A stretch of DNA of 31,275 nt from a virus: the IMG/VR virus record IMGVR_UViG_3300047191_000016, positions 1-31,275 of that record. The stretch is one strand, 5' to 3'. The notes below the pieces were generated by a model. That model saw only the letters and a list, made by a program, of their open reading frames with translations. It did no database searches and was not told the origin of the DNA. The position numbers and the translations under genes are program-made. Positions 1-5,797 of the stretch are shown here, one piece after another (the first letter of the stretch is position 1; the number at the start of each line of letters is the position of its first letter).

Positions 1-340
1 TATAAACAGCTTTTGCACACAAAATTCCGTAAGCTACTTTTTGGTTGAGCGATATTTTAGGTAAGGGTAATTCTTTGATTAGCGTTACCTCTGTCCAGCC
101 CATTTTCAGACCATCATTTTTGCTTTTGCCACCAACTTTTATTTCCCACAATCGCGGGTCTTTAATATCTGCGTGAATGGGATTATGCAGCACCGCGAGT
201 AGCGGATGAGCATAACCGTGTATCCAACCAGGCCCACACAAATCACCTTTGCCGTTTGTGGTCACGCGTTTGCCGATTTCCAGCTGAAACCCGTGGTACG
301 TGCACAAATGTTTATCGGTTAGTTTGCAGTAAGCTGCCAT
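1..340 (-). CDS. Conserved phage protein, DUF7666-like (C-terminus cut by window edge)
   Basis: Read leftward from an ATG at 340, the protein runs off the window edge after about 113 residues. It has the pattern of a widespread small phage family that I recall as DUF7666: an early Y-H-G-F with a lysine-rich turn, a 'CGPGWIHGYAHPLLAVLHNP' core, then a 'LWE' strand. The function of this family is not known; conserved Cys, Trp-Ile-His and Asn-Pro-Ile-His residues are its hallmark. It overlaps the end of the gene at 312-548 by 29 bases, so the two are probably translationally coupled. The ribosome binding site is weak (GAAAGGGCAG). The family name is from memory and has not been searched. Confidence 0.7.
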   Translation of the reverse strand, partial: MAAYCKLTDKHLCTYHGFQLEIGKRVTTNGKGDLCGPGWIHGYAHPLLAVLHNPIHADIKDPRLWEIKVGGKSKNDGLKMGWTEVTLIKELPLPKISLNQKVAYGILCAKAVY

Positions 341-548
341 TATCTGCCCTTTCTTGTAGCATTTTCTTTTGGCTTAATTCATCGCAGGCATTACCGATAT
401 TTTCGCCATATCGACCAATTATTTTGCCTGTCCATCCGACTCCGCTCGCTAAATAATCAAGACCTATTGCCAAAATCAAGAAAACACAGCCAATAAGAAG
501 CATAAGTCCCGCCCAGCACCACAACACAATGCAGATTATCCACTTCAT
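312..548 (-). CDS. Small membrane protein, unknown function
   Basis: 78 residues. I chose the ATG at 548 because AGAAGGTGG lies just upstream of it; the longer ORF back to 611 would overlap the neighbouring gene and has no such site. Residues 3-30 are almost entirely hydrophobic (Ile, Leu, Val, Cys, Trp, Gly) and would form one long or two tightly packed membrane helices. The rest is a short polar tail. It is the fourth gene of a leftward five-gene cluster. A membrane protein of this size in an early phage operon could affect the host envelope or superinfection, but nothing in the sequence says which. No family recognised. Confidence 0.6.
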   Translation of the reverse strand: MKWIICIVLWCWAGLMLLIGCVFLILAIGLDYLASGVGWTGKIIGRYGENIGNACDELSQKKMLQERADNGSLLQTNR

Positions 549-568
549 TTTCCACCTTCTCTTTTTTA

Positions 569-886
569 TCAGCCTGGCAACGCTATTCTCGTAGCGCGAT
601 AACCACCCCAATAATATTGGTCAATGGTATCGAGTGTTCCGAGTTGGTGGCCTTTATTAATTACGCCGTAAGCTTTAATTCCGTAAATTTTGCCAGTGTC
701 ATTATCTATCATATATTTACCTGACCACTGGCTGGAGAACACATCGACTTTTGTATATTTCCTGCCAATAATAAGCCGAACATCGGTTAGTGGTAATTCA
801 GGATACTCTTTTGCGTAAAATGCGCGTTGCTGTTGTCGTAATAAGTTACAGAATTTTTCCGATTTACATAAAAGCTCTATTAACAT
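569..886 (-). CDS. Conserved hypothetical phage protein
   Basis: 105 residues, start at 886 supported by AAAGGTG about six bases upstream. The C-terminal half has a pattern I recognise from many unannotated podovirus proteins: a Y-M-I-D strand, 'TGKIYGIKAYG', 'GTLDTID' and a final W/Y-G-G-Y. This looks like a small beta-rich domain. Its function is unknown. The N-terminal 40 residues are helical and basic. It sits between the 50-residue gene at 958-1110 and the membrane protein at 312-548, 20 bases from the latter, so it is probably in the same transcript. Confidence 0.7.
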   Translation of the reverse strand: MLIELLCKSEKFCNLLRQQQRAFYAKEYPELPLTDVRLIIGRKYTKVDVFSSQWSGKYMIDNDTGKIYGIKAYGVINKGHQLGTLDTIDQYYWGGYRATRIALPG

Positions 887-957
887 TTTTCACCTTTTAA
901 TCTAAGGCCCTGTTTCAGTTTTTCGGCTCTTGAGTCCGAGCAATTCTATCCTGCTTT

Positions 958-1110
958 TTAAGTTATAGCAATCAACTGCTGCGACCGTCCTTGTTTTGTG
1001 GTGCTCCAAATACTTTTAACCTTTTTAACTGTTGGATACTGCTTTTTAATCGCAGCTACAATCGCCGGATTCAATTCATTAAGCCGATATGTTCTTTGTT
1101 TCGTGTCCAT
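958..1110 (-). CDS. Small basic protein, unknown function (50 aa)
   Basis: The ATG at 1110 is preceded by GTGAGGAATTT, a good ribosome binding site. The 50-residue product is basic, beginning with 'MDTKQRTYRLNELNPAIVAA' and continuing with many Lys and Gln residues, ending in Ile-Thr. The start contains R-T-Y-[RK]-L-N-E, also found at the start of the next gene upstream (1177-1434). No known domain. The size, charge and position in an early operon would fit a nucleic-acid-binding or host-takeover protein, but that is inference only. Confidence 0.5.
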   Translation of the reverse strand: MDTKQRTYRLNELNPAIVAAIKKQYPTVKKVKSIWSTTKQGRSQQLIAIT

Positions 1111-1176
1111 AAATTCCTCACTTTCTGCTAACCACCATATTTACTTGTCAGGCCATATCCCGGGTATCGCAGGCCG

Positions 1177-1434
1177 CTAAACGCAAAATTCGCCACAACT
1201 GCACATTCCCTTAACGAGTTCAGAATGCTCTTCGGCGAATAACTGCACCTTTGCTTCACCAGTCGCATTTAACTGGTCGCCGGCGGGGTCGTCGTCGGCA
1301 GCGTAATCGTAATCTTCACACGAAACTAACGAATCAATAGTCGTTAATTGAATTACCACGTCCCTTTCAATTTTGGCAAAGGCGGGACCACAACCCTTGT
1401 AACCCGCGTTTTCATTTAGCTTGTAAGTTCTCAT
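1177..1434 (-). CDS. Small acidic Cys-containing protein, unknown function
   Basis: 85 residues from the ATG at 1434. This start has a near-perfect ribosome binding site (AGAGGTGAT) seven bases away, so I prefer it. An in-frame ATG at 1554, also with a fair site (AAAGGA), would add 40 residues, but that stretch spans a terminator-like hairpin. The product begins 'MRTYKLNENAGYKGCGPAFA', has an acidic middle (YDYAADDDPAGD) and ends with a C-x-C-x3-C cluster. The cysteines could bind a metal. No family recognised. It is the first gene of the leftward operon driven by the promoter at 1585-1613. Confidence 0.6.
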   Translation of the reverse strand: MRTYKLNENAGYKGCGPAFAKIERDVVIQLTTIDSLVSCEDYDYAADDDPAGDQLNATGEAKVQLFAEEHSELVKGMCSCGEFCV

Positions 1435-1455
1435 CTTATCACCTCTTTCTCTAAA

Positions 1456-1521
1456 AAAGCCGGTTACGACTGGTGATTCCGTTGGGCTGTCGAGCGCAAG
1501 GATTGAGCCGCAACCGGCTTT
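1456..1521 (-). terminator. Terminator-like hairpin in the leader of the leftward operon
   Basis: Read on the minus strand, AAAGCCGGTT (1521-1512) and AACCGGCTTT (1465-1456) form a perfect 10-bp stem around a 46-base loop, and the 3' arm runs into TTTTTT. It lies between the promoter at 1585-1613 and the strong start at 1434, where an attenuator would sit. The large loop makes it weaker than a textbook terminator. An in-frame start at 1554 and a 16-codon ORF from an ATG at 1570 could act as leader peptides. Confidence 0.4.
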
Positions 1522-1584
1522 AATTCCCATTGTTTGATTTTCTCGACAACCCATAACCTAATCCTTTCATTTTTAACTATCGGC

Positions 1585-1613
1585 ATTATACGCAACAGAG
1601 TTGAGCCTGTCAA
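1585..1613 (-). promoter_or_regulatory. Consensus sigma70 promoter for the leftward operon
   Basis: On the minus strand TTGACA (1613-1608) is followed by exactly 17 bases and TATAAT (1590-1585), matching the sigma70 consensus at all 12 positions. Initiation is expected near 1578. It drives the five minus-strand genes. A promoter this strong is typical of immediate-early phage transcription by host RNA polymerase. Confidence 0.85.
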
Positions 1614-1687
1614 GTGTTTTTTTACTTATCCATCCATAAGCCTTTATATCACAAAGAATTAAGTGCACTGATTTATTTAAGATTATA

Positions 1688-1709
1688 TTCTGGGTAGATT
1701 TATCCAGAA
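1688..1709. promoter_or_regulatory. Imperfect 22-bp dyad in the divergent intergenic region
   Basis: The half-site TTCTGGGTAGA is followed directly by TTTATCCAGAA; 9 of 11 positions are symmetric. It lies between the leftward operon and the rightward gene at 1764, where an operator for a dimeric regulator would be expected. Only one copy was noticed. The whole gap 1555-1763 is AT-rich and otherwise holds only the minus-strand promoter; I see no convincing rightward promoter. Confidence 0.35.
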
Positions 1710-1763
1710 CCGTTTTGTAATATTTTACTAAACTTTCACCGGCGGACAGCCGATAGTGTATTT

Positions 1764-2090
1764 ATGCTTACAACCATTCTATGTATGCTGGCCCTAAACG
1801 CTCCCTCGAATGAGCAAATCGCGGACGCCATATACAAAGCTGAAGGCGGCGCGAAAGCAAAAGTCGCATACGGCATATTATCTGTGCGCGTTAAGAACGA
1901 GGCGGAGGCGCGTCAAGTCTGTCTTCGGACTATTCGCAACAATCGAGCTCGCTGGATTAAGGCGGGCAGGCCGGGAGAGTATATTAACTTCCTCGCCGAC
2001 AGGTATTGCCCGCCATCAGTTGATAAAATAGGTAATATCAACTGGAAGCACAACGTCAAATATTTTTTGAGAAAAAACTTTACAAGATAA
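1764..2090 (+). CDS. Small exported lysozyme/transglycosylase-like protein
   Basis: 108 residues. The first 13 are hydrophobic (MLTTILCMLALNA) and resemble a short signal peptide. The rest has the pattern of a small phage family with a likely lysozyme-type fold: 'IADAIYKAEGGAKAKVAYGI', where the Glu would be the catalytic acid, then R-x-V-C-L-R-T-I-R-N-N-x-x-R-W, and a C-terminal 'FLADRYCPP' and 'NWKHNVKYF'. Such proteins are thought to act on peptidoglycan. The assignment rests on memory of the pattern and is moderate. No clear ribosome binding site precedes the ATG. It is far from the presumed lysis genes at the right end, so it could serve DNA entry or regulated lysis instead. Confidence 0.55.
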   Translation: MLTTILCMLALNAPSNEQIADAIYKAEGGAKAKVAYGILSVRVKNEAEARQVCLRTIRNNRARWIKAGRPGEYINFLADRYCPPSVDKIGNINWKHNVKYFLRKNFTR

Positions 2091-2155
2091 AAGAGATAAG
2101 GTAGTTTGTGATTTATATGAACCGAACAGAAGCAATAATCAGATAGAGACCTTCG

Positions 2156-2211
2156 GGGCCGCTCGGCACTTTCCTCGCTTTTGGGTGGTTCATACGGGCG
2201 GCCCTATTTTT
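2156..2211 (+). terminator. Possible terminator or attenuator before the replication gene
   Basis: GGGCCGC (2156-2162) pairs with GCGGCCC (2198-2204), followed by TATTTTT. The stem is 7 bp with a 35-base loop, so it is weaker than a standard terminator. It separates the lysozyme-like gene from the replication initiator. Confidence 0.35.
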
Positions 2212-2228
2212 AGTGTAAAGAAGCACGG

Positions 2229-3047
2229 ATGGCTTCACCGCAAAAAGAAAATGGTTATACAGCCATAGCCAACGAAATTATGGATGCTCTCGCAAAAACC
2301 AGAATACCAGGCGAAGCCCGACAGGTGTTAGATTTTATCCTTCGGAAAACTTATGGTTGGTATAAGAAATCCGACCAAATATCTTTATCACAATTTGTCG
2401 CTGGCACGGGACTTACAAAAGTTCATATCTGTCAAGCAATAAGGTTATTATTAAGTAGAAATCTCATTACCAAAAAAGGTAATGCACTATCTCTCTTTAC
2501 CAAAAAAGGTAACGATGCTGCTGTAACTTATGAATTCCAAAAGGATTATGAGAAATGGAACGCTTTACCGAAAAAGGTAACGTTACCGAAAAAGGTAACG
2601 CACGTTACCGAAAAAGGTAATTTGACGTTACCGAAAAAGGATACCACAATAGTTACTATTACAAAAGATACTATTACAAAAGAGAGAAGGGCTGCGCCCT
2701 TTATCCCTCCCTCTCTTTTAGAAGTTTCTACTTACGCAAAGGAAATCAGCTTTCAGTTGGATGCACAGCAGTTTATTGACTTTTATACCGCCAAGGGCTG
2801 GATGATAGGAAAAAACAAGATGAAGGATTGGCAAGCTGCTGTGCGGACGTGGCGAAAGCGAGAGGCGCTGCCAAGTGTGATGACGGGGCAAGTCGCCGGT
2901 AGATTCTGCACCCGCTGCGGCTCTTCGGAGCGTTACGATGGCCGGTCAGGCGTTATCTGGCGGGAAAAGCTGCCATTTTGCGGCACTAATTGCTATGATA
3001 AGTGGTCAAAAGAAAGGAAATTGGATGATAAAGCAAGAACCAGTTGA
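2229..3047 (+). CDS. Replication initiator, lambda O-like, with C-terminal zinc-binding motif
   Basis: 272 residues. Residues 8-90 match the phage replication protein O N-terminal domain, a winged helix that binds origin iterons: 'GYTAIANEIMDALAKTRIPG', 'VLDFILRKTYGW', 'ISLSQFVAGTGLTKVHICQA', 'LLSRNLITKKGN'. The middle (about 80-150) is low-complexity and encoded by repeated DNA (see the iterons). Residues 165-215 resemble the helicase-loader end of such proteins (F-I-D-F-Y-x-x-K-G-W, then W-x-x-A-V-R-T-W). The C-terminus adds C-T-R-C and C-G-T-N-C, a likely zinc ribbon. By analogy with lambda O it would open the origin and recruit host helicase. No strong ribosome binding site precedes the ATG. 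Confidence 0.85.
   Translation: MASPQKENGYTAIANEIMDALAKTRIPGEARQVLDFILRKTYGWYKKSDQISLSQFVAGTGLTKVHICQAIRLLLSRNLITKKGNALSLFTKKGNDAAVTYEFQKDYEKWNALPKKVTLPKKVTHVTEKGNLTLPKKDTTIVTITKDTITKERRAAPFIPPSLLEVSTYAKEISFQLDAQQFIDFYTAKGWMIGKNKMKDWQAAVRTWRKREALPSVMTGQVAGRFCTRCGSSERYDGRSGVIWREKLPFCGTNCYDKWSKERKLDDKARTS
2467..2643 (+). repeat. Six iterons TTACC-N6-GGTAA inside the replication gene: probable replication origin
   Basis: Copies lie at 2467-2482, 2497-2512, 2565-2580, 2583-2598, 2605-2620 and 2628-2643 (the last degenerate: GGATA at the 3' arm). Each is a small palindrome around AAAAAA or GAAAAA. The same DNA word is read in two reading frames, giving ITKKGN, TEKGN or LPKKVT in the protein, so the conserved unit is the DNA and not the peptide. 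Lambda and related phages also place their origin iterons within the O gene. Confidence 0.8.
2654..2683 (+). repeat. Two tandem 15-bp AT-rich repeats next to the iterons
   Basis: TACTATTACAAAAGA occurs twice with no gap (2654-2668 and 2669-2683), coding for an in-frame repeat of Thr-Ile-Thr-Lys. It directly follows the last iteron, where an origin would carry its easily melted AT-rich segment. Confidence 0.65.
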
Positions 3048-3098
3048 TGCCGAAAATCACATAATTATAAGAAATTGGAAAAATTTTTAAAATTATGC

Positions 3099-3127
3099 TT
3101 GACGGCACAGAAAAGACTTCGTATAAT
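3099..3127 (+). promoter_or_regulatory. Near-consensus sigma70 promoter of the packaging genes
   Basis: TTGACG (3099-3104), 17 bases, TATAAT (3122-3127): one mismatch from consensus. Initiation is expected near 3134, next to the ATG at 3135, so the small terminase mRNA could be leaderless or nearly so. Confidence 0.65.
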
Positions 3128-3134
3128 GAGACCA

Positions 3135-3590
3135 ATGGCAGATTTAGCTCAAAAACCTTTAAAGCCTGGTAAAAAAAATCATCAAGGCGAAGGCGGAGGC
3201 CCGCCAGCTAAATATAAAACCCCCGAAGAATTGCAAATCGCGATAGATAAATACTTTATCGACGGCGTATCGCTAAAAAAAATCGTGACAGGCCCCCCAA
3301 ATAAGCGGGAAATAGAAGAAATAGCGATACCGAGTATCTGTGAACTTGCTTTGAATCTCGGTTTTGCCGATCGGCAAAGCTTGAGAGATTATGCGCTGAA
3401 AAATAGCAGGTTTGCTTTCGTGATTAAAAATGCCATTGGTCGATTGGAGGCGTGGAATGAGGTTAATCTGCTTGCAAACAGTTCGATTGGCTCTATTTTC
3501 TGGCTTAAAAATCACGGCTGGGCGGACATTCAGAAGTTAGAAATAGCCACTTTGTCCCCCATTCTAATTAAGCATCAGGGCGGAAGTTGA
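3135..3590 (+). CDS. terS: Terminase small subunit
   Basis: 151 residues from the ATG at 3135; ATG 3126 and TTG 3075 are in-frame alternatives but lie within or upstream of the promoter. The pattern is that of phage DNA-packaging small subunits: a Gly/Pro-rich lead-in 'GGGPPAKYKTPEELQIAIDK', a helix-turn-helix region 'PSICELALNLGFADRQSLRD', and the C-terminal 'IGSIFWLKNHGWAD', equivalent to the G-A-I-F-x-L-K-N-x-x-G-W signature of the family. It would bind the packaging site and stimulate the large subunit. It is separated from the large subunit by a 357-base repeat-rich gap and a small gene, which is unusual. No ribosome binding site is present. Confidence 0.85.
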   Translation: MADLAQKPLKPGKKNHQGEGGGPPAKYKTPEELQIAIDKYFIDGVSLKKIVTGPPNKREIEEIAIPSICELALNLGFADRQSLRDYALKNSRFAFVIKNAIGRLEAWNEVNLLANSSIGSIFWLKNHGWADIQKLEIATLSPILIKHQGGS

Positions 3591-3947
3591 GGCAGGTGGG
3601 GCGGTGATAGCGAATCCTGTGGTCTTTATTTAGCCCTGATAGTATTACCTAAACTTAAAAAAGCATACCAACAGAAAAAAGAAAAAGGAAAAAGAAAAAA
3701 GATAAGGTATGAGTATCAGGTCAAAAAGGGCAAGTCAAATAAATTCGGCTAATAGTAGTATAAGTTTTACTTATAGTAGTATAAACTATTGTAGTTTAAC
3801 GGTTTATATTGTGTTGTAGGGTGAAAAATCTTGGATATTTTTTATATACTATAAGTTTTTCTTATAGTAGTATAAGATTGGCTTATGATGATTACGGGAA
3901 ATTCAGAATAACAGACGAAAGAGTAACTAATGGCGAAGGAGTTCAGA
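3591..3947. other. 357-base AT-rich non-coding gap between small terminase and the next gene
   Basis: It contains a purine tract of A and G at about 3669-3706, three copies of a 12-base AT-rich word (listed separately), and inverted repeats such as ACTATAAG/CTTATAGT around a TTTTT loop near 3849-3868. A 36-codon ORF (3709-3819) has its AAGG only one base before the ATG and is mostly made of the repeats, so I do not call it. The region may hold regulator sites or the packaging initiation site. Confidence 0.5.
3752..3875 (+). repeat. Three copies of ATAGTAGTATAA with an inverted partner
   Basis: Exact copies start at 3752, 3773 and 3864. Two belong to longer 26-base near-repeats (3759-3784 and 3850-3875) differing at one base. 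Spacing of 21 bases between the first two equals two DNA turns. The inverted half CTTATA/TATAAG allows hairpins. The pattern fits protein binding sites more than a CRISPR array: the units are too short and irregularly spaced. Confidence 0.6.
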
Positions 3948-4163
3948 ATGGCGAAGAAAAAGGAAACAGAAAGAAAGATGTATGATGTAAGTATTCAGGT
4001 CAATGAATACAAAGAGGTTAAAAACAGTTCGCGTGTCCGGTTTATACGAACCAGCGGTCTTTATCCCTGTGCGATTGTATATAACAAAGAAACTGCTCAT
4101 CGTATAGTAAAGCAGATGATAAGAACGGCGAACAATCTTGGTTTATTTAGAAGGAGTTCGTAA
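3948..4163 (+). CDS. Small basic protein between the terminase genes
   Basis: 71 residues from the ATG at 3948, chosen because GAAGGAG lies seven bases upstream; an ATG at 3930 would add six residues but has no binding site. The product begins 'MAKKKETERKMYDVSIQVNE', is rich in Lys and Arg, and has an alternating pattern suggesting a strand-strand-helix fold. No family recognised. Its last bases carry the GAAGGAG that must serve the large terminase, so the two are coupled. Confidence 0.55.
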   Translation: MAKKKETERKMYDVSIQVNEYKEVKNSSRVRFIRTSGLYPCAIVYNKETAHRIVKQMIRTANNLGLFRRSS

Positions 4164-4170
4164 TACGGAA

Positions 4171-5586
4171 GTGGGTCAAATTATAGGTTGGGAGCCGGAG
4201 TTCACTGCGCGTCAATGGTTAGCGTGGTTAGAGTTACATAAGCCGGAGGTTGAGGAGCTTCTTTATGGCGGGGCCAAATTCGGGGGGAAATCGGTATTTG
4301 GCTGCCTCTGGATGTATCTCGAATGTTATGAGCTGGCCCGGGCTTACTTACCGCAGCAGCCATCCCGGCCTGTTTGTGTGGGTTGGATGGGGCGGAGGGT
4401 AGCGAAGCACTTTCACGACACCACCCTTGATACGTGGTTTCAACAGATACCAGCGAATATGTTTGTGGCCAAGGACGATCCGCCAACCATAATCATAGGG
4501 AATCGAGTGACGATACGCACTGGCGGGCTCGACAGCAGGGAGGACCTCCAGAAGCACCAAGGGGCCGCCTACGCCCGTGTATTCATCGACCAGGCAGAGG
4601 AGACCAATAGGGATGACGTAGCGGCCTTACGGACGGCTACACGGTGGCGTTTGAGGCTTGGCGGGCAGGCCGTCCAGGGCAAGATGCTCTTTACGGCCAA
4701 TCCAGCTCAGGGTTGGCTCAAGGAAGAGTTCATTCAGAATCCTCGGCCTAATCAGCGATTCATCCAGGCCCTGCCAAGGGACAATCCATACACGCCGGAG
4801 GAGTACTACCAGACGATTAAAGATGCTTATGCACATAAACCGGAGCTTATTGAGGCCTATTTGAATGGGTCGTGGGAGGCTTTCGAGGGCTCGAATCAGC
4901 AAATCAAGAGTGAATGGCTGGCAGCGGCCCGGCAGAGGGTCAACGCGGGAGTACCGACAAGGCGGTTTTTGGCTTGCGACCCCGCGCGATTCGGGGACGA
5001 TAAGTGTGTTATAGGGCTTATGGCTGATGCGGACATTGAAGAGAAGGTTATAATGCCTTACTGCCGAACGACGGAAATCTCGAACCGTCTGGCTCAAATG
5101 TCGAGGGCGAATGGCGGTTTGGTGTGTGTAGTGGAGTCGATTGGTGCTGATTTGGGGGCTGGGGTAATAGATGAGCTTATTCAGCTTGGGGTTGAGGTGA
5201 TTCAGTATAATCCTGCCGGCCAGCCGGAGGATACGCTGCACTACTACAATTTGCGGGCTGAGGCGTGGGACTTTGCGGCAAAATGTCTGATGAGAGGGGT
5301 TTTTCTCGATTCAAACGCAGTAATAACGCTTACGACTAAGTTCGTTGATGTTACTTTAATCAACCAGTTATGCACGCCATCTTATCAATATCGCGGCGAG
5401 AAACTCTTGATTGAGTCGAAGGATGAGATTAAGAAGCGGTTGGGATGCAGTCCTGATGAGGCGGATATGTATGTAATGGCTCTATGGGCGTGGCCGAGGA
5501 TAGAGGAGGGGCCTGTAATCAGGATACAGGACAGGGAACATATGCGTGTTTCGTCTTATGACCCGTTGCGATTGAGTAATTTATAA
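4171..5586 (+). CDS. terL: Terminase large subunit
   Basis: 471 residues from GTG 4171. ATPase: Walker A 'GGAKFGGKS' at residues 33-41, Walker B 'VFIDQAEE' at 137-144, coupling motif 'LFTANPAQGW' at about 173. C-terminal RuvC-like nuclease: Asp270 in 'LACDPARFGDDK', Glu322 in 'VVESIGADLG', and Asp429/Asp432 in 'SPDEADMYVMAL'. All expected catalytic residues are present, so it should cut and pump DNA into the prohead. There is no ATG start. The only ribosome binding site (GAAGGAG, 4150-4156) is 14 bases before GTG 4171; TTG 4138 lies upstream of it. The GTG is the best guess. Confidence 0.93.
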   Translation: MGQIIGWEPEFTARQWLAWLELHKPEVEELLYGGAKFGGKSVFGCLWMYLECYELARAYLPQQPSRPVCVGWMGRRVAKHFHDTTLDTWFQQIPANMFVAKDDPPTIIIGNRVTIRTGGLDSREDLQKHQGAAYARVFIDQAEETNRDDVAALRTATRWRLRLGGQAVQGKMLFTANPAQGWLKEEFIQNPRPNQRFIQALPRDNPYTPEEYYQTIKDAYAHKPELIEAYLNGSWEAFEGSNQQIKSEWLAAARQRVNAGVPTRRFLACDPARFGDDKCVIGLMADADIEEKVIMPYCRTTEISNRLAQMSRANGGLVCVVESIGADLGAGVIDELIQLGVEVIQYNPAGQPEDTLHYYNLRAEAWDFAAKCLMRGVFLDSNAVITLTTKFVDVTLINQLCTPSYQYRGEKLLIESKDEIKKRLGCSPDEADMYVMALWAWPRIEEGPVIRIQDREHMRVSSYDPLRLSNL

Positions 5587-5594
5587 TTTTTCTC

Positions 5595-5623
5595 TTGACA
5601 ATCGATAAACATATTGTTTTAAG
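5595..5623 (+). promoter_or_regulatory. Possible sigma70 promoter after the large terminase
   Basis: TTGACA (5595-5600) is a perfect -35; 17 bases later TTTAAG (5618-5623) matches four of six -10 positions. Initiation would fall near 5630, just before the ATG at 5633. It could start transcription of the fiber and head genes. Confidence 0.4.
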
Positions 5624-5632
5624 TATTGTGAT

Positions 5633-5797
5633 ATGTTAATAAATAGTTCGAAAAAGTCTATATCGAGCATTATCGAGAACCTCACAGGGATGTGGCCTAC
5701 GGTGTGCCTCGAACCGGGGGCGGACAAGGGCTTGAGGGCTGTCAATGGGCAGACAATAATGACAGACGATAATGCGACCGATAGAATCGATACATAA
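5633..5797 (+). CDS. Possible small protein of 54 residues
   Basis: ATG at 5633, stop TAA at 5795-5797. The product begins 'MLINSSKKSISSIIENLTGM' and ends with an acidic stretch (MTDDNATDRIDT). There is no ribosome binding site, but a promoter at 5595-5623 would produce an almost leaderless message. It overlaps the upstream extension of the beta-helix ORF. No family recognised; this may be non-coding leader. Confidence 0.3.
   Translation: MLINSSKKSISSIIENLTGMWPTVCLEPGADKGLRAVNGQTIMTDDNATDRIDT

Noticed and set aside
256-456. Plus-strand ORF of 66 codons
   Set aside because: It is antisense to the conserved DUF7666-like and membrane protein genes and has no ribosome binding site.
998-1180. 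Plus-strand ORF of 60 codons in the early region
   Set aside because: It is opposite the 50-residue minus-strand gene, which has a good ribosome binding site and belongs to an operon.
3709-3819. 36-codon ORF in the gap between terminase genes
   Set aside because: Made mostly of the AT-rich repeats; the AAGG is only one base from the ATG.
3752-3875. Short AT-rich repeats as a CRISPR array
   Set aside because: The units are 12 bases with irregular spacing of 21 and 91 bases, and the intervening DNA is not spacer-like.
4627-5241. Antisense ORF of 204 codons within the large terminase
   Set aside because: The plus strand encodes the conserved nuclease motifs; the antisense frame is a shadow.
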